Positions 23,330 to 34,859 of a stretch of 64,000 nt of DNA are shown here, one piece after another. How positions within the stretch are numbered: position 1 is the stretch's first letter; each line of letters opens with the position of its first letter. Origin of the DNA: Chloranthus sessilifolius. Taxonomy: Eukaryota; Streptophyta; Magnoliopsida; Chloranthales; Chloranthaceae. Where the stretch lies: assembly GCA_021018995.1 (NCBI GenBank), contig CM037586.1:152872060-152936059 (forward strand). The letters are read 5' to 3'. The position numbers and the translations under genes were made by a program. The notes below the pieces were generated by a model. The model searched no databases. It was not told the origin of the DNA and saw only the letters and a program-made list of their open reading frames with translations.

Positions 23330-25775
23330 GACAGCCCGGATTTCGGCACCCCGAAACCCCTGCCATCAGCACGATCATCTTGACCGTGCCCTTTAGCTAA
23401 GCACGGAACACTGGTATATCAAGCATAAAAAAGTATAATAAACGAAATTGCGGAATTTAAATCTATATTAATTAACTCCCCAAAAGACAGTTCTACCCTC
23501 ATGCCTCTGCATGAATGGAGAACCGATCCGAACCATCGATGATAGAAATCATCACGGATAGTTCGTCCCAAAAGAATAATCCCAACTCCTTATATACATG
23601 GTTTTAAACAAAATCAAGGCTTGACATACCAAGCATAAAATCTCTCTAAAAGCCCTCAAAGCGGCTGTGAGTCCTCTAGAAGAAGTCCTCGTGGAGGTGG
23701 CTCCAATTCTTTCGGCAAAGGTCCGATTTCACGGGATCAGCGTCTCCTGAAGCCTCGGCAGCTGCTAGTAGTGGACCTGCGACGTATAGTCTATAGGGTG
23801 AGCTACATCCTAGCTCAATAGGGAACAAACACGGTTGAACATATAAATTATAACTCACATATATTCCATGATATGCCATGCATGATGTGTCTATGCAGTT
23901 ATTGATGAAAACAGTTAAAAAGCATTTCGTTTTACTGTTGATTACTTATGTTTTCATTTACTCATGAATGATGCTGAAAAGGCCTAAAGCAAAACTTAAA
24001 CTTTCAACTTAAGTAATCCCCGAGCAATATAGCATCGAGCCCCGATGAGATACCCTTCATCGTCGTCTATATAGACAGTTTTAACGTATTCCCTGGGAAT
24101 ACCATATAGTACCCAAGCCCCTTTCCCCTGGGGATTGGTGGCGGGGTTTCACTTGTCTCAAATCAACACCCCTGGGGTATACTTACTATGTACGGATAAG
24201 CCTCCGCACTGGCCTACGGTTTCGCCGCCGTATCGGTCACGGATATCCTGCCGTGTTAGTCGTGGATATCCCGTCACGTCGGTGGGGTAACCTATCAAAC
24301 CTCAAATAACAAAAATATCGGTGCCTTACATATAGTTATTCACCGTGTAAGTGTGCTATCTTATATCAGTTAGGCCCTATCAACATGATTCAATCTTGGA
24401 TACATCCCTGGGATGTATCCATTTACTTGCATCACACCTGATGCTCTTATCTCTTTACTTCTTCATCCCCTGGGGATGGCTCATTCTCATTACTCTTATG
24501 GGTGTCACACGCACACATACTTTTCACAATTCTTAAACAATTAAATAATTTAATTGAAATCTATATCACTACATACATGCTCTTATAAAATAAGGTACAT
24601 GCTCAAGGTGTTCCCTACCCCAAGTCTTTGTTTGCTCAACACATCAAGGTCCCACGTGGCTCCTTGTGCACTAGTCCACACGTACCACCTATGGTACCAC
24701 ATAACAGGTGAAACACATCACAAAGGATGCAATAAAGAAGGTCTAAGACTCTCCGAGAATCTTAAAGTCAAACCCAAAAGTCAATATATTTTATCTCAGT
24801 CGATTAATCGAATTCCAAAATCGATTAATCGAAAGTCAATATCGATTAATCGATTCTCAAATCGATTAATCAAGATTTTCATTCGATTAATCGAATCTTA
24901 TTCGATTAATCGAAATTCTCTGTTTCGCAAAGTCGATTCTCAATTCGAGTAGTCGAGTTCCTAAAATCGATTAATCGATCCCAAATCGATTAATCGAAAA
25001 CTGAAATCGATTAATCGAAATCCCATTTCGATTAGTCGATTTTCCTCAAGCCATTTCCTCCAACCCCTGGGGTCCACTGGAGGTTCCCAGTCGATTAATC
25101 GATACCCAAATCGATTAATCGAAATCGGGGTCCTCTGACCTTTCAACTTCCTGGCCAATTTCGATTAATCGAAACCTAATTTCGATTAATCGAAATTGTC
25201 AGATTCAGCCCCTTTCGAGCTGTTCTTCCCAATCTTCTTCCATACTTTTTCCTCTATTTTTCTAAACCATTATCCTATGATTTAACCCACTTTCAACCAC
25301 AACCTAGCCTCTACGATCTATGCATTTTATTCACAAAATTTTTTACCTTGAATCAATCTCAAATTGATTTCAAATCAAATGGTTGGAAGGCTTCTAGCTT
25401 TGCTCAAGATCCAACCCGTGTTGAATCCGGCTTTTATCGCTTGAATCCCCCCTCCAAATCAGTTGCAATAACTCCTCTCTTTACTTCCTCTCTCTCTCTC
25501 TTCTTTACTTCTCTCTCAACCACCAAAAACACACATTTAGGGTTATTAACCCTTTTATCCCTTTCCTCACGTGTGTGTTGAGCACATACACCGCGGTAGG
25601 TGTATGCGACTTCACATTCACAACACACACCACATAGGCATTCAACCCATCACATCTCGTCCGTTCATCACATTCTATGCTAACTCTTGATCTCCTGATT
25701 GGTCAAACTTGTGACCAATCGGGCACGGATCCTGAGGTCATAGTTTAACGTGATTTTTCGGGCTATTACATATAT
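23322..25775 (+). mobile_element. Solo LTR A (Tekay-like Ty3), inserted in copia LTR
   Basis: A 2444-bp block (23327-25770) begins TGTGACAGCCCGGATTTCGG and ends TTTTCGGGCTATTACA. It interrupts the copia LTR inside its TA microsatellite, leaving TATAT on both sides. The terminal CAGCCCG/CGGGCT inverted pair and the internal phrase GTGAGCTACATCCTAGCTCA (about 23800) fit long LTRs of plant chromoviruses. No gag or pol is present. Interior features are a block of CGATTAATCG palindromes (24790-25195) and a TATAG-poor 5' half. ORFs within are short and repeat-derived. Confidence 0.78.
24790..25195. repeat. Cluster of CGATTAATCG palindromes
   Basis: The 10-bp perfect palindrome CGATTAATCG occurs 12 times exactly in about 400 bp, with further near copies (CGATTAGTCG, CGATTAATCA). 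Spacing is irregular (about 10-60 bp) and the spacers differ, so it is not a simple tandem array. The core ATTAAT is homeodomain-like, but no binding is shown here. It sits in the 3' half of solo LTR A; an equivalent cluster occurs in solo LTR B. Confidence 0.9.
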
Positions 25776-25860
25776 ATATATAATGATATTTTACAAACTT
25801 AACTTTGAAACACTAAAATATATATTACTACACTAATATATATAACATGCGGTACAACGT

Positions 25861-26004
25861 TGCCTGTAATTTTATGATCTATAATGTGAAAAGTTACTAC
25901 CTATAAAAAAATATCATTTTTATAAGAGCTTATATAAAATGACTTATTTCATCACTAAATATAGGTAATGACTTTATAGGGTATAGATCATAAAATTATA
26001 TGCA
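25861..26004. mobile_element. Fold-back MITE, 144 bp
   Basis: Arms of about 45 bp are inverted copies: TGCCTGTAATTTTATGATCT at 25861 and its complement-like AGATCATAAAATTATATGCA ending at 26004, with TATAGGTA/TACCTATA blocks inside. The central region is about 55 bp. No coding. The copia right TSD ends 8 bp to its left. The superfamily is not settled. Confidence 0.65.
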
Positions 26005-26029
26005 TTCAAAATATATAGATCGATGTCGA

Positions 26030-26335
26030 CGCAGATGCTTCTGTGAAGCGAGTGCGTCTCAGCATAGCCGTGCCATCGCTTCTTCTGTGAAGCGATTACG
26101 CCTCAGTATAGTTGTGCCATCACTTCTTTTGTGATGCAATTGCGCTTCTGTTTAGAAGTGATTGTACCTCATTATTACAACATTATCACTTTTTCTATGA
26201 AGCGATTATGCCTCAGTAATGAAGCGATGTCGCTTTCGAATTGAGGCGTAATCGCTTCCCAGAAAAAGCGATGGCACTATAATAATGAGGTGATTGCGCG
26301 GTGGTGAGGAAGTGGTAGCGATACGCCTTATTTGT
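26030..26335. repeat. GAAGCG/CGCTTC repeat cluster I
   Basis: About 15 copies of AAGCGAT / ATCGCTT type words occur, frequently as CGCTTC...GAAGCG hairpins (for example CATCGCTTCTTCTGTGAAGCG at about 26078, GAAGCGATGTCGCTTTC at 26222). The cluster sits directly upstream of the FAR1-type transposase pseudogene. Similar clusters fill the spacers and introns of the rest of this element. Translation is not meaningful here. Confidence 0.8.
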
Positions 26336-26544
26336 CTGTTGTTGATCAATCTTTTCTTCTAATGCAGAGGTTGTAATGGACTCGCTTGGAGAACGTAATT
26401 TAAGTGGTATAAATTTAAACCTTACTCCTGACATTATTTCCTTAGAAGGAGATTCGCTTGGTTGTGATAGGGATATCAAAATGTAGGATTGTTGTGGGGT
26501 CGAAGTGCCGGACGGGGGTGAGTCCGAGGACATCCGTGAGGAAT

Positions 26545-28667
26545 GGAAGCCACATATTGGCATGAAATTCCAAACTGAAGACGTGACATATAACTTCTAT
26601 AATTAATATGTGAAGAAAATTAGTTTCAGTATTAGGAAAAGTAACACTTACGAATCGGTAAAGGGAGATATTATAAATATCACATTTGTATGTTTGTTTG
26701 AAGGTTTTAAACAGCAAGACAAGCGAAAATTACGTGTTAATATAAAGTGTTCAAGAGACAATGTTAAATACTAAGAATGAAGAGTAAAGTAGTGGGAGGT
26801 AATAGAATTTTGAGAGCCACATAATCATCAATTGTTTATACCTATGAAGGTGAAGGAGTTACAATCTCATAATAAAATGAGAGGGACAAATAAATCGTTG
26901 ATATGAGCATCTGATGGCATCATTCTTCCTTCAAAAATTTCAACTATTTTATTGAGTTTGGATGGAAAAGCTAGTGTGACAGTAAGCTTTCAACAAACTC
27001 GAGATTACCTAAAGAAGATAAGACAGGAGAGTAACATTCATCCGATATGCATGACAGTCATCAAAACCTTTATTGATTGGTAAAATAAAGAAGATGGATT
27101 CTTCTTTGAAGCCGAACTAGACAAAGAATATCGTATGGAAATATATTTTAGGCTGATCACAGGTCACAAATTACGTATCATCAGTCCGGTGATGTGATGG
27201 CATTCGACACCACTTATAAAATAAATAAATTGCTGCCACCTTTCACCCCCTTTATGAGGGTTAACCATCATTGGAAGATGACACTTTTTAGAGATGTGCG
27301 TTGCTCGCGAATGAGACGGAGGAAACATTCATTTGGTTGTTTAAAACGTGGTTGAAGTGTATGAGTGATAAGCAACCTAATGTAATTTTTACCGATCAAT
27401 ACAATGAGATGAGCAAGGCCATCTTCGAAGTCCTTCTGTAAATCATGGATCGCCTCTGTATAAGGCGGCCTCTATATATGGCGCATTGGGAGGAATGAAC
27501 TAAACCATCACTGTCAGCTGAATTTCAATTGCAAGACAATGTATGGTTCAAATCAGTGCAAGTCCAGTCATACAGTTGATTTAAAAAGAAGATGGGCAAA
27601 ACTTGTCGAGGAGTTTCAATTGCAAGACAATGTATGGTTCAAATAAATATACGATCTTAGAAGGAAAGTGATTTCATGCTACTTAAGAGATACCTTTTGG
27701 GTTGACATGACCACTACACAATGCGGTAAAAATATAAATTCTTTCTTCGATATCTATATCAATGCCCAAACGGGTTTAACGGAATTTATCAAACAATATG
27801 ATCTTACCATCCAATCTCGTCGCGATAAAGAAAATAGAGAAAATTTTGTGTCAATGTTTACGACACTAGCTCTCTTGTTCCAAAATTCAATTGAGAGACA
27901 AGCCGCTAGTGTGTATACGAGAACCATATTTGATAGATTTCACATTGAGTTTCGGAAGTTTGCCTCTTTTAAGTTCTAAAAGGTGGCCGAAGAGGAAGCA
28001 TGGGTAATTAAAGTATACGAAGTGCATAGAAGTGGTGAGGATGGCATAGTGGATAGCGGTCGAACATCCAAAGTTCATTTCGAATGGGGAGATGCCTCGT
28101 TCAGTTGTGACTGTAAGTATTTCGAGACCGAGAACTTACTATGTTCTCACATCTTCCATGTTTACTACAAGAAAGAAGTATACCAAACTTCATCTAAGTA
28201 CATTCTACATTGATGAACGAAAGATGCTAGATACAATATTATATGTTTGGGGGCTGGTGAGAAAGAGGAATCAATAGTGCATCTATAATGAAAATATGGA
28301 AGGTGAGATAGCCGAACTCAAGTCAATTCAGTTGGGGATACAGTTGGTTCTCTTAGTGGATTACAAGTTTAGAGGGATAATAAAATTATTAGAAGGCATA
28401 GAGACTATTAAAAGCGAAGAGGAAATTGAAAGAAGCGCTAACACAGCGACCTCTTAGGGCGGCTCCCCCTAGGTGAGCCAAGGAATATTATTGCAAGAGC
28501 ATGTCAATATTACAGTACGAAATCCAGTACGATGTATCACCAAAAGTAGGCGAAGCAATAATGATAAAATTAAGTCTGAAATGGAGGTTAGCATCGAACA
28601 ATCAAAGAAGCAGAGAAAGAAGTGTAAGGGCTGTGGTGAGTTGGGTCATAAAATCATAACTTGTTAG
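26545..28667 (+). pseudogene. FAR1/FHY3-type MULE transposase, degenerate
   Basis: The family is the Mutator-like transposase related to FAR1/FHY3. In order I see an N-terminal FAR1 DNA-binding region (TYNFYN..YVKKISFSIRK, about 26585-26640, then EPHNHQLF near 26815), the DDE core with the first Asp in AFDTTYKINK (about 27205) and the second in IFTDQYNEMSKAI (about 27385), a conserved FWVDMTTTQCGKNINSFFD block (27700-27755), the SWIM zinc finger CDCKYFETENLLCSHIF (about 28105-28160), and a C-terminal CCHC knuckle CKGCGELGHKIITC ending with the stop at 28665. More than six in-frame stops and several frame changes break it. A 31-bp segment is duplicated at 27523-27553 and 27614-27644. Its clusters of GAAGCG repeats and the convergent Ulp1-like gene mark it as a transposon gene rather than a host FAR1 gene. 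Confidence 0.88.
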
Positions 28668-28774
28668 GTAAAGAGAGTCAGGATGATGGATTCTAGTGTT
28701 GAACTAAGCCAAACAGGAGGGGATGATGGAAAGTATAGTATCATAAAATCATATTGACTCAATTTTATGAATTG

Positions 28775-29005
28775 CGCAGTCACTTCATCTTGGATGCGTC
28801 AATGCTTCGTTTTGGATGCGACAACACTTCGTATATAAAGTGTGGGCGCTTCGTCTTGGAAGCATCGATGCCTCGTTTATGAAGTGACGACGCTTCCAAT
28901 ACGAAGTGTGGGCGCTTCGTACAAGAAGCGTTGGCGTTTCTTTTATGAAGGATGGATGCTTCATGTTTGCTTTGTTTATGAAGTGTTGGTGCTTCATAAA
29001 TGAAC
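28775..29005. repeat. GAAGCG/CGCTTC repeat cluster II
   Basis: Directly after the transposase stop, GCTTCGT, GAAGTG and GAAGCG words recur every 20-25 bp (for example GAAGCATCGATGCCTCG, GAAGCGTTGGCGTTTC). The repeat spacing gives artificial His/Lys/Ser-rich ORFs on the minus strand, which I leave out. Confidence 0.75.
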
Positions 29006-29202
29006 CATGGGTCGGTACATAAACAAAGCACGGTGAATGGTAATTCTTTTCTTTGTTGATTTTTTTTTTTGAAATTTAAGCCACAAAACGATTTCATTAC
29101 AACCTTAAAATGATTTCTTTACATTGCCTTTCTTTATGTTGCCTATAACAAATGTATGCAAAATATACAGCTAAGTCTAAGAGTCGGGAGAAGAAGTCGT
29201 CT

Positions 29203-29591
29203 CATGGGTCGGTCGGTTTTGGAGCCGGGAGATGCAGCAACGGCTCTGGAGCCGGGAGAAGAAGGGGTTGTTCCTCCCCAAGAAGAAATTGTAGCTCTAG
29301 AGTTGGTGGGAGCTCCACCGACATAAAAACAAGGCCGTTGTTCGGAATGGCTACCACCTTGTCGAGGGGAGGGGGAACCACATGCTTGTTGTTTTCAGGA
29401 ACGACAACCAACTAGTAATCATCGGGGATGTCAATAACTGAACCATCATAACTACGAATGAAACGCCGACGCGCCTGTCGACGACTCCTCCGTAAACTAT
29501 TATGTTGCATTTTGGTCTTAGACGCTGAAGCAGATGAGAGGAGAGGACACAAGAAGAAAAGGAGAGACGTGACTAGAAACAAAATAATCAT
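29203..29591 (-). pseudogene. Unrecognised small ORF pair, minus strand
   Basis: From the ATG at 29591 a 59-codon frame runs to a stop at 29412. It starts with a hydrophobic stretch MIILFLVTSLLFFLC...SSASA and continues with a very basic segment RRSRRQARRRF and an acidic end DIPDDY. The same frame continues past the stop for about 69 codons of proline-rich sequence to about 29203. Two readings fit: a small secreted-type protein with a signal peptide, or an exon whose hydrophobic start is only a polypyrimidine tract ending in a splice acceptor (TCATCTGCTTCAG). I favour the second, but the gene is unrecognised. It lies downstream of the Ulp1-like gene in the same orientation. Confidence 0.3.
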
Positions 29592-29809
29592 TTTGAACCT
29601 TTTAAATAACTAGCTACCATGACTATTACCGTGACTGCTCTACAACTGTAGTCATTATTGTGCATTGCCCCAAATGAGTACTGACAGTTGATGGATTTGG
29701 CTATTTATTTTTCATTATTATTGTAGTGACTATTTGTTTTCCATCATTATAGGTTGTTGGTTTTTCACGATTATTGACACAGATACTCATAGGTCATAGT
29801 TATGGCGAA

Positions 29810-30115
29810 GGGAAAGAGGTGAATGGAGCGCTGACGCTTGGATGAAGAAGCGTCAATGATATGAATAAGGAGCGTTGATGCAGCTTTGGGAAAAGGAAGT
29901 TTCGTATGGAGTTAACTTATGAATTGAATGGAGCGTTATCGCTTCTTCCAAGAAGCGCTAACGATACGAAGAAAGAGCACTGACGCTTCATTAGTCAGAT
30001 TTAGATAGTTTTGGTGTTGGGGTAATGAAATGAATGGAACTCCATTCCTTCGACTTAGAAGCGTTAGCAATACGAATCACAGGAGCACTGGTGCTTTATT
30101 AGACAAATGAAGTTA
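29810..30115. repeat. GAAGCG/CGCTTC repeat cluster III
   Basis: Motif copies such as GGAGCGCTGACGCTT, GGAGCGTTATCGCTTC and GAAGCGCTAACGATACG recur with ATGAATTG-type spacers (TTATGAATTG occurs at about 29925 and 30130). A similar short group lies at 30565-30710. All are in non-coding spacers of the MULE. Confidence 0.75.
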
Positions 30116-30343
30116 GGTATGGTGTTAGCTTATGAATTGTCATAGTTTTTTCCAATCGATTGAATCTTTTCAGCTAAAATGTATAAATATTACAAGGATA
30201 AATTGTAAAGTGTCATTTACATTGTTATAAAGTGTCATTTATATTGTAGAAATGTCTACAAAGATAAATTGTACAACTTTAAGTCTACATTATATAAATC
30301 AAATAGAAAATAAGTTACAATACAACCTATCATAACAACAAAT

Positions 30344-31523
30344 TTAAGACAACGCTTCTTCCTCGTCACCCGCATCCCATTTCTCTTCGACGTGAGTAGC
30401 GATGATGTGCCCAATCTTAACCCTGCAACAAAACATGTCAGCATGTGTAAATGTGAGTTGGAGTGCCCATACATATATAAAAGGCTAGCAAATACTTCAG
30501 CTGTAAAAAATAAATGGACAGAGGTTACACATACATTAAAAAAATACTAGGGGACCCTGACGTCATGATATGGAAGCGTTAGGAGCATTGATGCATTGAA
30601 AAAGAAGCGTCGACGCTCCACAAAAGAAGCGTTGACACTTCGACTAAGAAGTGCTAGCATGTCGCTGGAGGGTGTTATCGCTTTGTTTTGAGAAGCGATT
30701 CACAGGGTCTTCAATCCTACCAGGGTTATGATCTCGTCGCAAAATTTTGACATCAGTGACCTATCCGGGTTGGGGTTTCGCGACAATGACCGTATGGAGT
30801 GAGGGATTGGTAGAAGCAAGCGCCTAGTGGAGAGGATGATCGATATGAAATGGAATAAATATCGATTTATAATCCATCGCTAACAAGGCGCGATTTCTAT
30901 CGAAAAGGAAGCGTCGCATCGACTTTGTGCCATGTTGTGCTTCAAAAAATTTGACGTAAGCGTTACACTGTCCCCCTAAGTCTGCTGGGAGGAAAGCTGT
31001 ATTCCCTTCATTATTCAACTCAAATGCTTTAAAGTCTGTGGTCATGCATTTGAGCGCCAAAGGGGACATTCGGAAAGTCATTTGAAACTTTTCGGGTTGC
31101 ATGTTCTCCTCATTGTCGAGGACCCTAAAGTACGCAGACATTATCTGCATATGAAGGTAAAAATATCAATAAAATAAAGGAAAGCGATGCATTTCTATGG
31201 GGACCGCCAACACTTCAGTGTGGTGGCGTCAGCACTTCAATGTGGAAGCGACGACGCAACTATGTTGAAGCGTTAACGCTACTAGGGAAGCGTTACGCAG
31301 TTGTGTCGAAGCGCTAACGCTTTCATATGGAAGCAACATCGCATCTGTGTTGAAGCGACGACACTGCTTTGTGGAAGCGATGGCACTGCTATGTTGAAGT
31401 GCTGGCATTGGAACAAGAGGTTAGGTGATTAAAACTTACTGGGTCTTCTATTTCCTCTAAGTCTTGTAGGTTGTGCAACAGCTGTACGATAATCTTTTGA
31501 CTCCAACAATTGATAGGACAGTC
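30344..31523 (-). pseudogene. Ulp1-like (C48) protease gene of the MULE, 3' exons
   Basis: Minus-strand exons can be traced by splice sites and frame. The exon 31523-31440 is exactly 28 codons (starts DCPINCWSQKIIVQLLHN) with donor CCA^GTAAGT. The next starts at 31144 after ...CATATGCAG and reads IMSAYFRVLDNEEN, matching the WLxDxIINAYF entry motif of Ulp1 proteases. It continues to SIFIPFHID...H, followed by a stop codon where the conserved catalytic-His Trp should be, then ALAS (normally HWALAV). A final exon 30422-30344 (acceptor TTTTGTTGCAG) ends EEKWDAGDEEEALS then stop. The Asp and Cys of the catalytic triad are not found, so the protease is dead. Ulp1-family genes are known passengers of plant MULEs (the Kaonashi group in Arabidopsis). 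Confidence 0.7.
31150..31438. repeat. GAAGCG/CGCTTC repeat cluster IV (intron)
   Basis: The intron between the 28-codon exon and the Ulp1 core exon is packed with motif copies (GAAGCGACGACGC, GAAGCGTTAACGCT, GAAGCGTTACGC, GAAGCGCTAACGCTTTC, GAAGCGATGGCACTGC). Their confinement between two good splice sites supports the gene model. Confidence 0.75.
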
Positions 31524-31643
31524 CTCCGTTCAGTTTTAGAAATAAGTTAAAACATAAGAGAATATACTTACTACAACATAAAAGTTAAAACAAAAGGGGA
31601 TATACTTATTACAACGATAAATATAGTGAGGGGATATACTTAC

Positions 31644-32386
31644 TCATTCTCACCATTAGATTTTTCCCAAATAGCCTTCATATAGGCCTCCACTGAAGCC
31701 ATGGGGCCGCCATTTTGACTATTTTGCAGGGCTGAGAGTCCATGGTTCCTTTCTTTTAGGGAGAGTTTGAGAGGAAGGAATCACGATAGTGGCTTTACCG
31801 CCGTTACTCTCACTTCTTCTGACGACGATTGAGCCATCTTCGTTGTCGTCGTCTTCAGCTTGCGCTAAAGACATATTCTTAGTGCATGGTTGCGTACGGG
31901 GTATCTCAGGACCAGAGTCATGAAACGCAGTTGGAGGCAGTGGTGGTGGAGGCTAAAGGTGAGGTTAGGATTGTTTTGGAGGTTGGGGTTGGGGTTGTTC
32001 CGGAAGTTGGGGCTGGGCTAAGGTTGTTCCAAAGGTTGGGGCTAGGTAAGAGGTTGGGGTTTGGAGGGAGTAGGAGGTTGGGGTTTTGGGTAGGAGCTTG
32101 GACCTGAGGTTGGGGCGTCGGTTGGGGTTTGCTCTTCCCAGGAGGTTGGGCAGTCGGTTGGGGTTTGCTCTTCCCAGGAGGTTGGGCAGTCGGTTGAGGT
32201 TTGCTTTGGGTACGAGGTTGGGCCTGAGGTTAGGTCAAAGTTGATGGTGGTGCTCGCTGATGCATAACAACAGAGGAGGAGGTGGTGACTGATGAATGTT
32301 TTGGGGCATACCTTTTCTGTTGGGGAACAACTGTCGGATGTTCCCCAGTGAGCCCCGGTCGGCTTCTTGCTACAATGTTGTCCTAC
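31644..32386 (-). pseudogene. Ulp1-like gene, proline/glutamine-rich middle exon
   Basis: The exon begins after a strong acceptor (T-run then CTCATATTGTAG, complement of 32387-32400) with DNIVARSRPGLTGEHP. It runs into a Pro/Gln-rich region in which a block of about 33 bp is repeated (QPTAQPPGKSKP twice), then an acidic stretch AQAEDDDNEDGS, and ends SVEAYMKAIWEKSNGEN before the donor GA^GTAAGTATATC. At least two in-frame breaks occur. Low-complexity middles are usual in TE-carried Ulp1 genes. The forward-strand ORF at 31886-32107 is its shadow. Confidence 0.6.
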
Positions 32387-32419
32387 AATATGAGAAAAAA
32401 AAACATATTAATTCGTAGC

Positions 32420-32590
32420 GAAATAAAAAATGGTGAAGCATCGATGCCTCGTAAAAGAAGCACCACCGCTTTCATTTGGAAGTGATAGCGCTTCATAATC
32501 GAAGCGATAACATTTTCTTTTGGAAGCGGTACCGCTTTCGTTTGGAAGCGCTGACGCTTCGGAATCGAAGCAACGATGCTTCTACGACGA
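32420..32590. repeat. GAAGCG/CGCTTC repeat cluster V (intron)
   Basis: Upstream of the middle exon the intron carries CACCGCTTTCATTTGGAAG, GATAGCGCTTC, GAAGCGATAACA, GGAAGCGGTACCGCTTTC and GAAGCGCTGACGCTTCGG. The cluster is cut by solo LTR B at 32595 and one more copy (CGCTAGCGCTC) resumes at 36416. With the target duplication removed, the site reads GAAACGCTAGCGC, so the LTR landed in a motif copy. Confidence 0.75.
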
Positions 32591-33359
32591 AACGTGTGAC
32601 AACCCGAATTTTCCCAACCTGAATTTTGAGACATATATATATATATATACTTTTTTATTTTTTTTTCAAACACGAATGAGAAAACCCGGACCGTCGGGTC
32701 GTAGAACAAGTTCCGAACACAGAATGCTTGGTACAAAACCTAGCATGCAGAAATCAAAGCAGATAATACATATGACATGAATAAATCTCTAATTCTAACA
32801 TCTAATATTACAATAACTAACAACGGCCACCGGTGATGTACCAACGTCACCAAACAGTGGTGTATAAAATTATATACGAGTTCAAAGGGTACCAAGTCTG
32901 AACTCACCAATCTCCACAAAGTACTCAATCTACGACCCCAAATATCATATCCCTCCTCAATTCCTCAATCTGCAAGTCTGGTGTCCACGTAGAAGCTATA
33001 CCTATGACGTATAGTCGAAGGGGTGAGCTACATCCTAGCTCAGTAGAGGAAATTTCAATACTCATTCACATCTTATCATAAGGAAACATAGATTCAATGT
33101 CACAATCAAACCTTTTCTTATTTAAAACTGAAACTCGTTTCAAAGGTACTTTTTCTTATTAACAAAGACTGATTTCAAATCTTCGCTTTCTTATCACACG
33201 TGATTTCAAACCGACTTCCTTTTCACATAAAACTGATTCAAAAGTGATTTCCTTATCATACAAAACTGATTTCAAACGATTTCCTTTTACACACAAAAGT
33301 GATTTCAAAACATTTATTTATCCTTCAAAACTGATTTCAAATCCATGGCCCCGGTGACC

Positions 33360-34022
33360 CATAGTACTTGCACTCCGCCCATAGCGGTCCACGATAAGCA
33401 TAATCCGCCCACAGCGGTCCACATATATATAATCCGCCCATAGCGGTCCGCATACACAATATCTGCCCATAGCGGTCCACTTTAATCTCACGACTTATGG
33501 TTTGATTTACGAAGTATAATCCAAAGAGTACATAAAATGCCGCAAAAGCGGTCCAAGGGCGTACATGACTACATCGAAATCCAAGGGTGTACATAAATCC
33601 CGTAAAAACGGTCCAAGGGCGTACATGACTCACAACAGTGTCCAAAGGAGTACGTAAAATCCCACGAAAGCGGTCCAAGGGCGTACATGAGCACAACGAG
33701 TCCGAGGGTGTACGTAAAATCCCGTAAAAATGGTCCAAAGGCTTACATGAGCACAACAAGTCCAAAGGTGTACGTAAAATCCCGTAAAAACGGTCCAAGG
33801 GTGTACATGAGCACAACAAGTCCAAGGTTGTACGTAAAATCTCGTAAAAACGGTCTAAAGGCGTACATGAGCACAACAAGTCCAAAGGTGTACGTAAAAT
33901 CCCGTAAAAATGGTCCAAGGGCGTATATAAATCCCGCCACAGCGGTCCAAGGGTATACACAAATCCCGCCACAGCGGTCCAAGGGTGTACATAAATCCCG
34001 CCACAGCGGTCCAAGGGTGTAC
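33360..34022. repeat. Minisatellites inside solo LTR B
   Basis: Three linked arrays: about 30-35 bp units built on CCGCCCATAGCGGTCCAC (33374-33480); a 60-bp unit on CCGTAAAAACGGTCCAAGG followed by CGTACATGAGCACAACAAG repeated about 6-7 times (about 33535-33925); and a 31-bp unit on AAATCCCGCCACAGCGGTCC three times (about 33925-34022). All share the core GCGGTCCAAGGG/GCGGTCCAC, so they probably expanded from one seed. Because 60 is a multiple of 3, long repetitive ORFs appear on both strands; none is a gene. Confidence 0.88.
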
Positions 34023-34859
34023 CTTCTCACAAATCTACAAGACTCAAAGATTTCGAGTTCACATTCTAGTTCAGATTTCTAAATCACGATCCAAAGCTCA
34101 CATTCTTGCTTAAAAGGTTTTAAAACTCACCATTTAAAAATCAAGTTTAAAAATCGAATACCATAGTACAAATTCTAGGTTAAGTTCACAGTTCAAAATT
34201 CACCATTTTCGACTCACGGATTTTAAATTTCTATTTTGCAAGGAGTTCAAGTTATAATTCAAATATCTATCAAACTAACATCAAAATACATCAAGAAAAC
34301 TTATCATTTTTTTCATATAAATACCTCAAAGAAACAATGAATCAAAGTTAAACATGCAAGTTTGTGTTGAAGTTCCCCTACACGTCCAGTTAGATTCAAG
34401 CATCGATTTTAAATAACAAAACTTCAAATCACACTTATCATTTTCATTTGATTAAATCAAGGCATCTATGAATCAATTTCAAAAATATAATCAAATATTA
34501 AATTTCCCCTACCTTAACCTCGAAGCAAGCAAGGTCCTATCGATGGCCGTCCACCCTTAATCTACATCACAAGCACACAATGATGCATCAAGGATTAACC
34601 CCAACCACTAATAACTTAGACTATTTAAGTGTTTCCTAAAAAATTGAGTTTGAATCTGCAAATTCAAGGCCAACACGTAAAATTGATGTAACATTTCTCC
34701 TAAATTTTGACCTTTAAAACTTTAGATTCATAAGTTGGTCAAAACACAAACGTTGTAGATCTCTTTGTTATCTTTCCAACACCTCAAGAATCGCATCAAT
34801 CAGAGGTCGAAATAGAAAGTTATGGTCAAAATACTAAAATAGTACTGGCAAACTCAGAC

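Larger units (their letters stand above)
20310..25852 (-). mobile_element. Ty1/copia retrotransposon, broken, with LTR split by a later insertion
   Basis: The left LTR is 20315-21067 (753 bp) and the right LTR is 22537-23326 plus 25771-25847. Both start T(G/A)TTGATAAAA and end CTAATATATATAACA. The TSD TGCGG is perfect (20310-20314, 25848-25852). A purine tract (complement GTGGAGGATT) abuts the left LTR, giving minus orientation. The 1.47-kb interior retains a gag-like segment (about 22100-22500) and a C-terminal reverse transcriptase/RNase H-like segment (about 21560-22060) of copia type; most of pol is not recognisable and there are many breaks. LTR divergence looks above that of the 13.6-kb element, so it is older. 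Confidence 0.83.

Noticed and set aside
24790-25195. CRISPR-like array (repeated CGATTAATCG with variable spacers)
   Set aside because: The repeat is a 10-bp palindrome with irregular spacing in plant LTR sequence; no cas genes, and the wrong kind of genome.
26545-28667. Host FAR1/FHY3 transcription factor gene
   Set aside because: Many stops and frame changes, no clean exon structure, and surroundings of MULE repeats with a Ulp1 passenger point to a transposon transposase.
29152-29415. Forward ORF rich in Gly, Ser and Arg
   Set aside because: Antisense to a longer open stretch on the minus strand and compositionally biased; no family recognised.
33337-34082. Long ORFs on both strands (225 and 131 codons)
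   Set aside because: Produced by a 60-bp tandem repeat, a multiple of three; both strands and several frames are open and no domain is seen.
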